From Pseudomonas grimontii (lineage in GTDB: Bacteria; Pseudomonadota; Gammaproteobacteria; Pseudomonadales; Pseudomonadaceae): 55,767 bases of DNA. The translations under genes and the position numbers were made by a program. The stretch lies in contig NZ_VFES01000034.1 in NCBI RefSeq assembly GCF_007858185.1, positions 1-55,767 on the forward strand. Direction: 5' to 3'. Of this stretch, positions 15,422 to 23,751 are shown one piece after another; positions within the stretch are counted from its first letter, which is position 1; each line of letters opens with the position of its first letter. The notes beneath the pieces are model-generated. The model was not told where the DNA came from, did not search any database, and was given only the letters and a program-made list of their open reading frames with translations.

Positions 15422-15802
15422 ATGTACAACCCGCAAGTGCCCACGGACGGACATTCATCGGTCGCCGAAGCCAATTTTGGCAACGGCGCGCAAGCATTCG
15501 GCAAATCGCCCGAACAGCAAGGCAACCAACGTATTCGGCATTTACTCAAGTGTTTTGGTTTACGCACCAGCCTGATTCGGCTGAAGGTCATCGACGCCCT
15601 GCTCACCGCCGCCGACAACCAGCGCGCCCTGGGGGTACGCGGCGTGCACAGCCACCTGCTGGCGCTGGGCATCCCGTTGTCGTTCCTGAGTGTGCGCGAG
15701 GTGCTCAAGCGCCTGTGCAGCGAGGGGGTGATCACCCTCAATGCGGATAAAAGCTACAGCCTCCATGAAGAGGCTGCGAAGGTACTCGAAGGTCGGGCTT
15801 AG
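15422..15802 (+). CDS. Fur-like winged-helix regulator without metal domain
   Basis: 126 residues. After a polar, low-complexity 35-residue lead, residues 38-110 resemble the Fur DNA-binding domain (LKCFGLRTSLIRLKVIDALL, then VRGVHSHLLALGIPLSFLSV and REVLKRLCSEGVITL). The chain stops where Fur would begin its Zn/Fe-binding dimerisation domain; there are no His-rich motifs and only two Cys. It may bind DNA without sensing metal. AAGGAG precedes the ATG. It is divergent from pvdQ, so a link to iron is tempting but unproven. Its stop overlaps the convergent gene's stop. Confidence 0.7.
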   Translation: MYNPQVPTDGHSSVAEANFGNGAQAFGKSPEQQGNQRIRHLLKCFGLRTSLIRLKVIDALLTAADNQRALGVRGVHSHLLALGIPLSFLSVREVLKRLCSEGVITLNADKSYSLHEEAAKVLEGRA

Positions 15803-15987
15803 AGCTTGACCTTGCGGCGCATGATGCCGTTGATCACCACCACGACCACGGCGACGGCAATGGCGATGGTCTGGAACGTCTTCTCACTGATAAACCCGAT
15901 GTTCTGCAGATAGGACAGGCCAAACATCGTCGCCAGTACCGCCAGGGCGATCAGAATCGAGTATTTCAAGCGTTGCTTTTGTGTCAT
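15799..15987 (-). CDS. Small two-span membrane protein
   Basis: Sixty-two residues from the ATG at 15987 (AGGAA upstream): basic start MTQKQRLKYS, a hydrophobic helix to about residue 25, a short loop NIGFISEKTFQ, a second very hydrophobic helix rich in Ala and Val, and the basic end MRRKVKL. It should sit in the inner membrane with both ends in the cytoplasm. The family is not recognised. The upstream frame to 16065 has no ribosome site. Confidence 0.7.
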   Translation of the reverse strand: MTQKQRLKYSILIALAVLATMFGLSYLQNIGFISEKTFQTIAIAVAVVVVVINGIMRRKVKL

Positions 15988-16167
15988 GACGGGTTCCTGA
16001 ACCGGAAGAATTATCCACTGTGTAACGCCGAACAGGCCGGGGCATACCCGGGCGACGGGATACACCGAGGTCGACAGGGGCTTATGTTACAGGTGATGAA
16101 AAGCTTTGGCTCGTCCGACCTGCCGCTCACTACGACAGCAATGGGGCCCCTGGCTCAGGCTATGTCT

Positions 16168-16935
16168 TCACAGGCTCCCCCCATGCACCCACCGCTGATG
16201 CAACCCGCGTGCAAGCGCATCCAAGGCAAACCCCAGCAGCCCGATCAACAACACCATCGCCATCAGTTCCGAATAGGCCAGACGATCACGCGTATCCAGG
16301 ATGTAATAGCCAAGCCCTGCACTGACCCCGAGCATCTCGCACGGCACCAGCACGATCCACAGGATCCCGATGGCCAGCCGCACGCCGGTCAGCACGTGAC
16401 CCACCACACCGGGGATGATCACTCGGCGCAAGGTTTCCCAGCGCGTGGCGCTCAGGCTGCTGCTCAACTGCAACCAGCGCGGGTCGAGCTGGCGCACGCC
16501 GGCCGCGGTGTTGAGCATGATCGGCCACACTGCGGCAAACGCCAGCAGGAAGTAGATCGGTTGGTCCCCTACCCCCATCAGCATCACCACGATGGGCATC
16601 CAGGACAGCGGCGAGATCATCCGCAGAAACTGGAAGGCTGGCGTGGTCGCCGCTTCCAGGTTGCGCGAACTGCCCACCAGCAGCCCAAGTGGCACCCCCA
16701 CCAGCAAGGCCAGGAACAGCCCGACGAAGATACGCTTGAGGCTCACGGCGATATGCAGATACAGCTCACCGCGCCCCAGCAATTCCCACAGGCTGCTGCA
16801 GGTGGCCGCCAGCGAAAAACGCGCCGACAGGCCACCCGCATCCCCCCACACCTTCACCCCCAGCCACCACAGCAGTAACAAACCGCCCAGGCCACTCAGC
16901 CCGAGCAACCAACCCGGGATTCTGCGGTTGTTCAA
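16168..16935 (-). CDS. ABC transporter permease (nitrate/sulfonate/taurine type)
   Basis: 255 residues with about six membrane helices. The SsuC/TauC-type segment contains GVPLGLLVGSSR, FLRMISPLSWMPIVVMLMG and the cytoplasmic coupling region SLSATRWETLRRVIIPGVVG. Its start overlaps the end of the substrate-binding protein gene by four bases, so it is the last gene of the operon. The substrate is not shown by the sequence. The family carries sulfonates, nitrate, taurine or thiamine precursors. Confidence 0.87.
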   Translation of the reverse strand: MNNRRIPGWLLGLSGLGGLLLLWWLGVKVWGDAGGLSARFSLAATCSSLWELLGRGELYLHIAVSLKRIFVGLFLALLVGVPLGLLVGSSRNLEAATTPAFQFLRMISPLSWMPIVVMLMGVGDQPIYFLLAFAAVWPIMLNTAAGVRQLDPRWLQLSSSLSATRWETLRRVIIPGVVGHVLTGVRLAIGILWIVLVPCEMLGVSAGLGYYILDTRDRLAYSELMAMVLLIGLLGFALDALARGLHQRWVHGGSL

Positions 16936-18131
16936 ACGCCAATCTCCTCGGTCCGCTCAAAACCGTCGGGCAAGCCGAAGGTGCGCATGCCGCCGACCGC
17001 TTCGATGGCGTTGCGCACAAAGCGGTCATCCACCAGATCCTTCGCGACAAACGCCGGGTCCAGGTCGGCGAGGAATGTCTTGTTGCCCTCGATCAGCGTG
17101 TCTTTCAAGCGCCGCACCAGTTCCTCGGTGTAGCTGGGGAATGGATAAGGTTGGAAGTCGATGCGGTGCTCGTCCCAGTTGGCGTGCTGGATCGCGCCAT
17201 CGGCCAGGTAGGCAGCGCGGTCGGCAGCGGTCGGCGCCAGGACTTTGCTCAACACCGGCTCGGCATGTGGTGTGTAGCGGTTCGGACCGTGCTTGGACAG
17301 CAGCTTCACCGCCTCTGCGCGGTTATCACGGGTCCAGACCTGTGCCTTGACGATGGCGTTCACCACTTTCTGCGACCACTCCGGGCGATTGGTCAGGTCG
17401 TGTTCGTGCATGAACACCACGCAACAGGCATGGTTGCGCCAGACATCCCCGGTAAACCGCTGCACACGCCCGACCTTGAGGTTCTCCGCCAGGGCGTTGA
17501 ACGGCTCGGCGACGATATAACCGTCGATGCGCTTGCTGGCCAGGGCCGGCGGCATGTCCGAAGGCGGCAGCACGATCAGGTTGACTTCGTTGGCGCCAAT
17601 CGCACTGCCGGCGGCACGCGCCACCGGGGTCAGGCCGTTGTCGCGGAACAGTTGCTGCACCACCACGTTATGAATCGAATACCAGAACGGGATCGCCACC
17701 GACTTGCCGCCCAGTTGTTTCACTTCGGTAATGCCCGGTGCCACGGTGAGGCCGGAACCGCCCACATGGTTCCACGCCACCACCTTGGCCGGCACCTGGC
17801 TGCCATAACGCGCCCACACGGTCATCGGCGACAGCAGGTGGATCACGTTGACTTGCCCGGAGATAAACGCCTCGATCACCTGCGCCCAACTGCGCAGTAA
17901 CACCGGGCGCTCGGCCTTGATGCCTTCGGCTTCGAACAGGCCGTTGTTATGTGCCACCAGCAAGGGCGTCGCGTCAGTGATCGGCAGGTAGCCGATGCGC
18001 ACCGGCGCATCCGGCTCGCTGGCGGCACGGGCCTGCAGGCTGCTCAGCAGCGGTAAGGCACCGGCGGCACTGAGGACTGCGGAAAGTTTGAGAAAGTCAC
18101 GCCGCGAGTGGGTCAGGTCATCCAGGCACAT
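16932..18131 (-). CDS. Tat-exported ABC substrate-binding protein (NrtA/SsuA type)
   Basis: About 399 residues. The N-terminus has a twin-arginine signal, SRRDFLKLSAV, then a hydrophobic stretch to about residue 31. The mature part opens VRIGYLPITDATPLLVAHNN, as in nitrate/sulfonate-binding proteins, and has VAEPFNALAENL in the second lobe. Tat export suggests the protein folds before export. The start at 18131 overlaps the ATPase gene by 14 bases and follows GGAG. It should deliver the ligand to the permease encoded next. Confidence 0.87.
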   Translation of the reverse strand: MCLDDLTHSRRDFLKLSAVLSAAGALPLLSSLQARAASEPDAPVRIGYLPITDATPLLVAHNNGLFEAEGIKAERPVLLRSWAQVIEAFISGQVNVIHLLSPMTVWARYGSQVPAKVVAWNHVGGSGLTVAPGITEVKQLGGKSVAIPFWYSIHNVVVQQLFRDNGLTPVARAAGSAIGANEVNLIVLPPSDMPPALASKRIDGYIVAEPFNALAENLKVGRVQRFTGDVWRNHACCVVFMHEHDLTNRPEWSQKVVNAIVKAQVWTRDNRAEAVKLLSKHGPNRYTPHAEPVLSKVLAPTAADRAAYLADGAIQHANWDEHRIDFQPYPFPSYTEELVRRLKDTLIEGNKTFLADLDPAFVAKDLVDDRFVRNAIEAVGGMRTFGLPDGFERTEEIGV

Positions 18132-18921
18132 GGCTGGGCTCCAGCAGATCAAGGGATTGGGGTTGAGGGCGGCTCGCCTGCCGTAGGGTTTTAAGAATCT
18201 CGATGCGCAGAGCGCCGATGGCTTCTACCTGTTCTTCGCGCGGTTGCGGCAGGTCGATGCGCCATTCGCCCAGCGTCCGCGCCGGGCGGTTGCCCAGTAG
18301 CAGGATGCGGTCGGACAACAACAGTGCTTCGTCGATGTCATGGGTGATCAACACCGCCGCCGAACCCTGCTCACGGTTGACCTTAAGCAACAGGTGCTGC
18401 ATATCGGCACGGGTCACTTCATCCAGCGCACCGAAGGGCTCATCCAGCAACAGCACCTGGGGCTGGCGCGCCAGGCAACGAGCCAACGCGGTGCGCTGGG
18501 CCATGCCGCCGGACAACTGTGACGGAAATTGCTGGCGTGCGCGCTCCAGGCCGACCGCTGCGATGGCATGGTCGACGCGCTGGCGGCGCTCGTCAGCGCT
18601 CAGGTGCGGCTGGCGGGCGAAATCCAGGCCGAACGCAACGTTCTTTTCCAGGCTCAACCAGGGCAACAGACTCGGGTCCTGGAACGCTACGGCGACACGT
18701 GGATGGGGTCCGTTCAACGGCTCGCCCAACACCTGCACCTTGCCATCCTGGGGCGCCTGCAATCCGGCGAGCACACGCAACAGGCTGGACTTGCCGACCC
18801 CGCTGGGACCCAGGATCGACACCACTTCACCTCGCTGCAATTGCAGGTCGAAGCCTTGCAACACCGGGCCGCTGGCATACCCCAGGCAAATCCCCCGGGC
18901 ACTCAATACCGCCCGGCTCAC
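18118..18921 (-). CDS. ABC transporter ATP-binding protein (SsuB/TauB type)
   Basis: 267 residues with a complete ATPase set: Walker A GPSGVGKSSLLRVLAG, Q-loop VAFQDPSLLPWLS, signature LSGGMAQRTALARCLA, Walker B VLLLDEPFGALDE and the switch histidine in LITHDIDEALLLSDR. It should drive the importer formed with the two genes downstream. Its ATG overlaps the end of the acyl-CoA-dehydrogenase-like gene by four bases. Confidence 0.9.
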   Translation of the reverse strand: MSRAVLSARGICLGYASGPVLQGFDLQLQRGEVVSILGPSGVGKSSLLRVLAGLQAPQDGKVQVLGEPLNGPHPRVAVAFQDPSLLPWLSLEKNVAFGLDFARQPHLSADERRQRVDHAIAAVGLERARQQFPSQLSGGMAQRTALARCLARQPQVLLLDEPFGALDEVTRADMQHLLLKVNREQGSAAVLITHDIDEALLLSDRILLLGNRPARTLGEWRIDLPQPREEQVEAIGALRIEILKTLRQASRPQPQSLDLLEPSHVPG

Positions 18922-19979
18922 AGGTTGGCCTGGCGCTGCAACTCGGTGCGCAATTGCACCAGGCTGGGCGTGACGATCGGTACAAACGCCGACTCACGCC
19001 AGCGCCGCGCAAACCCACTGCCATGGGCTGTGAGGTAGGCCTTGCCACCGCTGGCCTGCAATTCCAGCTGTACGGCGCTGGCGGCGGTTTCGGCCAGGCC
19101 GATGCGCAACTTGAACAACGGCACCGGCTCAGCGGCGAAGCGCCCGGCGAGCAGGCCATTCTTCAGTTCGTTCACCCAGTGATCCAAGGTCACGCGCAAC
19201 CCGTCAAGCTCTTCGCGCAACACCGTGCGTGCAGCGCCTAAGTGGTTGGCGACTTCCGCCAACGAGCGACGCGCCAGGCCGATCGACATACCGCACTGCA
19301 AACCGAGGAACGCTGGACGCACGGCCGGCAGGAACCTGCGTGCATCCTCGTGCAGCAACCAGTCGCGACTCAGCTCGACGCCTTCGAGGCCCAGTGCTGC
19401 GGTGTTGCTCGATTGCAGGCCGAGCAGTTCCAGGTCGCCGGAACGTTGCAGGCCCGCCACCGAATCCGGGATCGCCAGGATAAACGGCGCGCCGCCGCCG
19501 GTATGCTCGATCGCCGCCGCTGCCACAAAGCCGTTCTTGCGCAGGTTGGTCACCCAGTGCAGGCGACCGTTGAGGGTCCAGCCGTGATCGTTCGGCTCGG
19601 CGCTGATCTGCAGCGTCTCGATGCCCGACAGGAACTTCATCGCATTCGACAAACCGGTGGCCCCCGCCAGCCTGCCGCTGAGCAGGTCCGGCAACAATTG
19701 CTCGCGCAGCCGCTCATTCGGGCTCTGCAACAGATACTCGATAAACGAACGCTGGCCCCAGCACACAAAGGCCGCCGCCAACGAATGGCTGGCGACATTG
19801 GCGATGGCCTCGACCGCGCCCGCCACATCGCCGCCCAGTCCACCGAAGGCTTTAGGCACGCCGATACGCAGCACATTGGCTTGCGCCAGCCGTGGCAGCA
19901 CTTCCTGGGGATCGCAACTGCCCACATCCAGGGCCTGCGCTTGAACATCGAGCCAACGGCTCAAGATTGGGTCAAGCAT
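18918..19979 (-). CDS. Acyl-CoA dehydrogenase-like flavoprotein
   Basis: 353 residues with the acyl-CoA dehydrogenase fold. The N-terminal helical part contains VPKAFGGLGGD and the middle beta domain contains TGLSNAMKFL, LNGRLHWVTNLRKNGFVAA and LLGLQSSNTAALGLEGVEL. A C-terminal helical bundle ends with the dimer/FAD region ASGGKAYLTAHGSGFARRWRE. In operons with sulfonate-type transporters, members such as SfnB and DszC are flavin monooxygenases or desulfurising enzymes. That role is possible here but not proved. Confidence 0.75.
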   Translation of the reverse strand: MLDPILSRWLDVQAQALDVGSCDPQEVLPRLAQANVLRIGVPKAFGGLGGDVAGAVEAIANVASHSLAAAFVCWGQRSFIEYLLQSPNERLREQLLPDLLSGRLAGATGLSNAMKFLSGIETLQISAEPNDHGWTLNGRLHWVTNLRKNGFVAAAAIEHTGGGAPFILAIPDSVAGLQRSGDLELLGLQSSNTAALGLEGVELSRDWLLHEDARRFLPAVRPAFLGLQCGMSIGLARRSLAEVANHLGAARTVLREELDGLRVTLDHWVNELKNGLLAGRFAAEPVPLFKLRIGLAETAASAVQLELQASGGKAYLTAHGSGFARRWRESAFVPIVTPSLVQLRTELQRQANL

Positions 19980-20019
19980 TCATGTTTCTCCTTGTCAAAG
20001 CAGCGGGACCACCAGCCAT

Positions 20020-20580
20020 TCAGCTGGCCGGTTTTTCCCAACGGTATTGCGCCAACTCCGGGTTCAGCGGGGTACGGGCAAACACGTTAGCGAAGTTGCA
20101 CAGGGTTGCCAGGCTCACCCCCAAAATAACTTCCAGGGCCTGGCCTTCGGTGAAACCGGCGGCGCGGAACGCGTCAAACCCTGCATCGCTGACATCGCCA
20201 CGGGTAGCAATGACTTCCCGCGTGAAGGCGGCGAGTGTCTCATAACGGGCGTTGGGCAATTCGCCACGCTGGCGCAAGGCGTCGATGACGTCTTCCGGCA
20301 GCTTGGCCTTGTTGCGCGCCACGGCGGTGTGGCCGGCGACGCAGAAATCGCAGCCGTGGGTGGTGGCGGCAATCAATTGCACCACTTCGCGATCGGCCAG
20401 GCTCAGCTCGGCCTTGGCGTTCAGGCCCGAAACGGTGATGTAGGTTTCCAGCGCCGCCGGGGCATTGGCCAACACGGCCAGCAGGTTGGGGATGAAACCC
20501 GAGGCTTTCAGCGCGTTTTCCAACAACGGCTTGGCGGCGGGTGGCGCGGTTTGCGGGGTGAGCAGCGGTACACGGGACAT
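20020..20580 (-). CDS. AhpD-like / carboxymuconolactone decarboxylase family protein
   Basis: 186 residues. The peroxidase-type CxxC is in HGCDFCVAGHTAVARN (about residues 75-90), with the downstream His expected for AhpD-like enzymes. LVAL-type helices and LGVSLATLCNFANVFA follow. It may reduce peroxides or protect the flavoenzyme encoded next. The gene is first of the five-gene operon running down to 16168, 40 bases before the flavoprotein gene. Confidence 0.85.
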   Translation of the reverse strand: MSRVPLLTPQTAPPAAKPLLENALKASGFIPNLLAVLANAPAALETYITVSGLNAKAELSLADREVVQLIAATTHGCDFCVAGHTAVARNKAKLPEDVIDALRQRGELPNARYETLAAFTREVIATRGDVSDAGFDAFRAAGFTEGQALEVILGVSLATLCNFANVFARTPLNPELAQYRWEKPAS

Positions 20581-20681
20581 GGAGCGGTCTCCTGAGGGTT
20601 CGTGTATCCAGTCTGTTGGTTATAAGAAATCCTCTCAATAGGCTAAAGTAGCGATTACTTGCTCTTGAGTCTTTCCATTAG

Positions 20682-21587
20682 ATGAATTCTTCCAGTGCAC
20701 TTGTCGATTGGTTATTAGATAGCCTCGAACTCAACACCAGCCTGTTTCATGTGGGGCGCTACTGCGGTGACTGGCATGCCAGCACCCACGGCCTGGCGCG
20801 AGCGAGTTTCCACCTGGTCGTGCAGGGCGAGTGCTGGCTGCATATCGACGGCGAACCCACGCCCGTCGAGTTGAACAACGGCGACGCGGTGTTCCTGCTC
20901 CGTGACCTTGAGTATCAGTTGTCCGGGGAAGCCACGGCGGCCGGCGCGCGGGAATGTCCGCGACGCCCGATGCTGCCGCTGGACAGCGGCGCCAGCGACG
21001 GCGTGGGGCTGGTGTGCGGGTTCTTTCACTTCCAGTCCGGTTTGTCGGCGATGATCGTCGATACCCTGCCCGCGTGGATCGTCCTGCGGGCCGGTGACCC
21101 GTCGCTGACGGCGGCACGCAACCTGTTCGAACTGATCCTGCAAGAGTGTAAACGCACCCCGGCACCTTCTAGCGCCTTGCTGGAGCGCCTGTGCCACCTG
21201 CTGTTCCTGTATGTACTGCGCCAGCAAGTGCTCGATAACAACCAACTCGGTGGTCTGGCCGCACTGGGTCGTCAGCCGGCGTTCGCGAACCTGCTGGAGC
21301 GTTTGATCGCCCGTCCGGCGGACGCCTGGACGCTGGAAAGCATGGCGACCTGCACCGGCTTGTCGCGCTCGGCGTTTTTCAAGCGCTTCACTGAATTGTG
21401 CGGGCAGTCGCCCGGCCAGGTGCTGCTGATGATGCGCATGCGCCACGCCTGCCAATTGTTCAAACAGGACCAGACGGTGGCAGATGTGGCCCTGGCGGTG
21501 GGTTATCAGTCCGTGGCAGCGTTTACCCGAGCCTTCCACAAAGTGACCGGGCAGCAGCCCGGCGCTTATCGCAAGGCCCAGGCCTAG
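20682..21587 (+). CDS. AraC-family regulator with cupin-type sensor
   Basis: 301 residues. The N-terminal domain (about 20-165) has the cupin pattern ASFHLVVQGECWLHI and LNNGDAVFLLRDLEYQLSG. The C-terminal AraC double HTH contains LESMATCTGLSRSAFFKRF and VADVALAVGYQSVAAFTRAF. It is divergent from the AhpD-ABC operon across 101 bases, so it probably controls it. The ligand is unknown. It overlaps the convergent LysR gene by four bases. Confidence 0.87.
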   Translation: MNSSSALVDWLLDSLELNTSLFHVGRYCGDWHASTHGLARASFHLVVQGECWLHIDGEPTPVELNNGDAVFLLRDLEYQLSGEATAAGARECPRRPMLPLDSGASDGVGLVCGFFHFQSGLSAMIVDTLPAWIVLRAGDPSLTAARNLFELILQECKRTPAPSSALLERLCHLLFLYVLRQQVLDNNQLGGLAALGRQPAFANLLERLIARPADAWTLESMATCTGLSRSAFFKRFTELCGQSPGQVLLMMRMRHACQLFKQDQTVADVALAVGYQSVAAFTRAFHKVTGQQPGAYRKAQA

Positions 21588-22495
21588 CGTTGCAAACCGG
21601 TGCCAGGCCGGCCGCACAGCTCAACCAGCCAATCCACAAACACCCTCACCCGCTGTGACAGTTGACGATGGGGCGGATACAGCGCCGTCAGTGCCATTTT
21701 CGGCACTGGCAACTGCGCCAGCACGGGTACCAGGCTGCCCTGGGCCAGTTGCCGCATCGCGTGATAGTGCGGCGCCTGAATCAGGCCGTAGCCCGCTTCG
21801 CACGCGGCGAAATAGCCGTCGGAGCTGTTGACCGCCACGCGCTTGGACAAATGGATCGGGTGCACGGCGTTGCCAATCAGAAACTCCAGGCCGAACCGCT
21901 TGCCGCTGGCCGTGGAGACATACTCGACCATCTGGTGATTGGCCAGGTCCTCGAGGGTCGCGGGTATGCCCATGCGTTCCAGATACCCCGGGCTCGCCAA
22001 GGTCAACTGGTCCATCATTGCCAAAGGCCTGGCCACCAGCGACTCATCCAGCGCCAACCCGCCACGCAGCACACAATCCACACCTTCACGGATCAGGTCC
22101 ACCGGGCGGTCGTTCAGGCCTATGTCCAATTCGATCTGCGGATAGCGCGCGGTGAACGCCGGCAACGCGGGAATCACAATCAAGCGCCCGATGCCCGAAG
22201 GCATGTCCACACTCAAGACGCCGCGCGGGTTCTGCCGTTGGGTGGAGAACACCGCCTCGGTTTCTTCCAGGTCCGTGAGTAACTGCACGCAACGCTGGTA
22301 ATACGCCGCGCCGTCGAGGGTCGGGCTGACCTGGCGCGTGGTGCGCTGCAACAGCTGTACGCCGAGGTGCGCTTCCAGTTGCTTGATCAGGACGGTCACC
22401 GAGGCGCGAGGCAATTGCAGGCTGTCGGCGGCCTTGGCGAACCCGCCCAGCTCGACGATCCGAGTGAATACGCGCATCGCGTTAAAACGGTCCAA
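21584..22495 (-). CDS. LysR-family transcriptional regulator
   Basis: 303 residues. The N-terminal HTH contains FNAMRVFTRIVELGGFAKAA and SVTVLIKQLEAHLGVQLLQR. The effector domain starts near residue 90 with GVLSVDMPSGIGRLIVIPAL and ends with the common VDWLVELC. It is divergent from the aldo-keto reductase gene, the usual arrangement for LysR control of a neighbour. AT-rich bases in the 118-base gap could hold the operator. Confidence 0.88.
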   Translation of the reverse strand: MDRFNAMRVFTRIVELGGFAKAADSLQLPRASVTVLIKQLEAHLGVQLLQRTTRQVSPTLDGAAYYQRCVQLLTDLEETEAVFSTQRQNPRGVLSVDMPSGIGRLIVIPALPAFTARYPQIELDIGLNDRPVDLIREGVDCVLRGGLALDESLVARPLAMMDQLTLASPGYLERMGIPATLEDLANHQMVEYVSTASGKRFGLEFLIGNAVHPIHLSKRVAVNSSDGYFAACEAGYGLIQAPHYHAMRQLAQGSLVPVLAQLPVPKMALTALYPPHRQLSQRVRVFVDWLVELCGRPGTGLQR

Positions 22496-22613
22496 GGGCC
22501 ACTCCCGCCTTCAATTATTTAGATATTACGAATAGTGATAGTGGTTTTAGCCTGTTTATCCCGATTTTGTCGAGAGCAACAATGGACGCCTTCATATAAA
22601 GGAGCTGAACCCC

Positions 22614-23609
22614 ATGCACACTCGTCAACTCGGTAAAAACGGCCCACGTGTTTCCGCCATCGGCCTCGGTTGCATGGGCATGACTGATTTCTACACCCCC
22701 GGCAGCGACACCACGGAGGCCACCGCCACCCTGCACCGCGCCTTGGAACTGGGCGTCAACTTTCTCGACACCGCCGACATGTACGGCCCGCATACCAACG
22801 AACAATTGATCGGCAAAGCCATCGCCGGCAAACGTGACCAGGTGTTCCTGGCGAGCAAGTTCGGCATCGTGCGTGACCCGGCGAACCCGGCGCTGCGCGG
22901 CGTCAATGGCCGTCCCGAGTACATCCGCGACGCCATCAACGGCACCTTGCAGCGCCTCGGCGTGGAAACCCTGGACCTGTACTACCAGCACCGCATCGAC
23001 CCGGACGTGGCCATCGAAGAAACCGTCGGCGCCATGGCCGAGCTGGTCAAACAGGGCAAGGTGCGTTACCTGGGACTGAGCGAAGCCTCGGCGGCAACAC
23101 TGGAGCGGGCGCACAACGTGCATCCCATCAGTGCGCTGCAAAGCGAATATTCGCTGTGGAGCCGCGACCAGGAAGACAACGGCTGCCTCGCCGCCTGCCA
23201 ACGCCTGGGCATCGCGTTTGTGCCTTACAGCCCCCTGGGCCGGGGATTCCTCACGGGTGCGCTGAAAAGCCCGGATGACTTCGGCGCCGATGACTACCGC
23301 CGCACCAACCCGCGCTTCCAAGGGGAAAACTTTGCCAAAAACCTGCAACTGGTTCAGCAGGTGCAAACCCTGGCGGCGGACAAAGGCGTTACCGCCGGGC
23401 AACTGGCGCTGGCCTGGGTATTGGCGCAAGGCGACTACATCATCCCGATCCCCGGCACCAAGCAGCGCAAGTACCTGGAAGAAAACGTAGCCGCCGTGTC
23501 GATTGACCTCAGCCCGGCCGAGCTGGCGGCACTCGATGCACTCTTTCCCGCCAATGCAACTGCCGGCCTGCGCTATCCCGAAGCCGTGATGGCGATGCTG
23601 GACATCTGA
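22614..23609 (+). CDS. Aldo/keto reductase
   Basis: 331 residues. The catalytic tetrad can be read as Asp52 and Tyr57 (LDTADMYG), Lys82 (ASKFG) and His126 (YYQHRID). The NADPH-binding region includes IPIPGTKQRKYLEEN near residue 280. It should reduce an aldehyde or ketone with NADPH and is close to the YdhF/YakC-type subfamily (MGMTDFY near the start). AAAGGAG precedes the ATG. Likely controlled by the divergent LysR protein. Confidence 0.92.
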   Translation: MHTRQLGKNGPRVSAIGLGCMGMTDFYTPGSDTTEATATLHRALELGVNFLDTADMYGPHTNEQLIGKAIAGKRDQVFLASKFGIVRDPANPALRGVNGRPEYIRDAINGTLQRLGVETLDLYYQHRIDPDVAIEETVGAMAELVKQGKVRYLGLSEASAATLERAHNVHPISALQSEYSLWSRDQEDNGCLAACQRLGIAFVPYSPLGRGFLTGALKSPDDFGADDYRRTNPRFQGENFAKNLQLVQQVQTLAADKGVTAGQLALAWVLAQGDYIIPIPGTKQRKYLEENVAAVSIDLSPAELAALDALFPANATAGLRYPEAVMAMLDI

Positions 23610-23620
23610 TCAGACTGCAC

Positions 23621-23655
23621 AGGAGCACCGTTAAGCGGCGCTCCTGCTTTCTTGT
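23621..23655 (+). terminator. Terminator of the aldo-keto reductase gene
   Basis: AGGAGC-A-CCG pairs with CGG-C-GCTCCT around a short loop and is followed by TGCTTTCTT. It ends just before the chemoreceptor promoter. Confidence 0.65.
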
Positions 23656-23666
23656 ACCACTGCGCC

Positions 23667-23693
23667 TAAAGCTCTTCCTCGCCAAGCCGATAG
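23667..23693 (+). promoter_or_regulatory. FliA (sigma-28) promoter of chemoreceptor gene
   Basis: TAAA at 23667-23670, 15 bases, then GCCGATAG at 23686-23693. This matches the flagellar sigma-28 pattern TAAA-N15-GCCGATAA at all but the last base. It lies about 60 bases before the chemoreceptor ATG. Confidence 0.75.
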
Positions 23694-23751
23694 CCCTACG
23701 AAGCTCCAAAAAAGCCGCGTCGATAATAAACGCTTCGTAAGGACGACCCCC

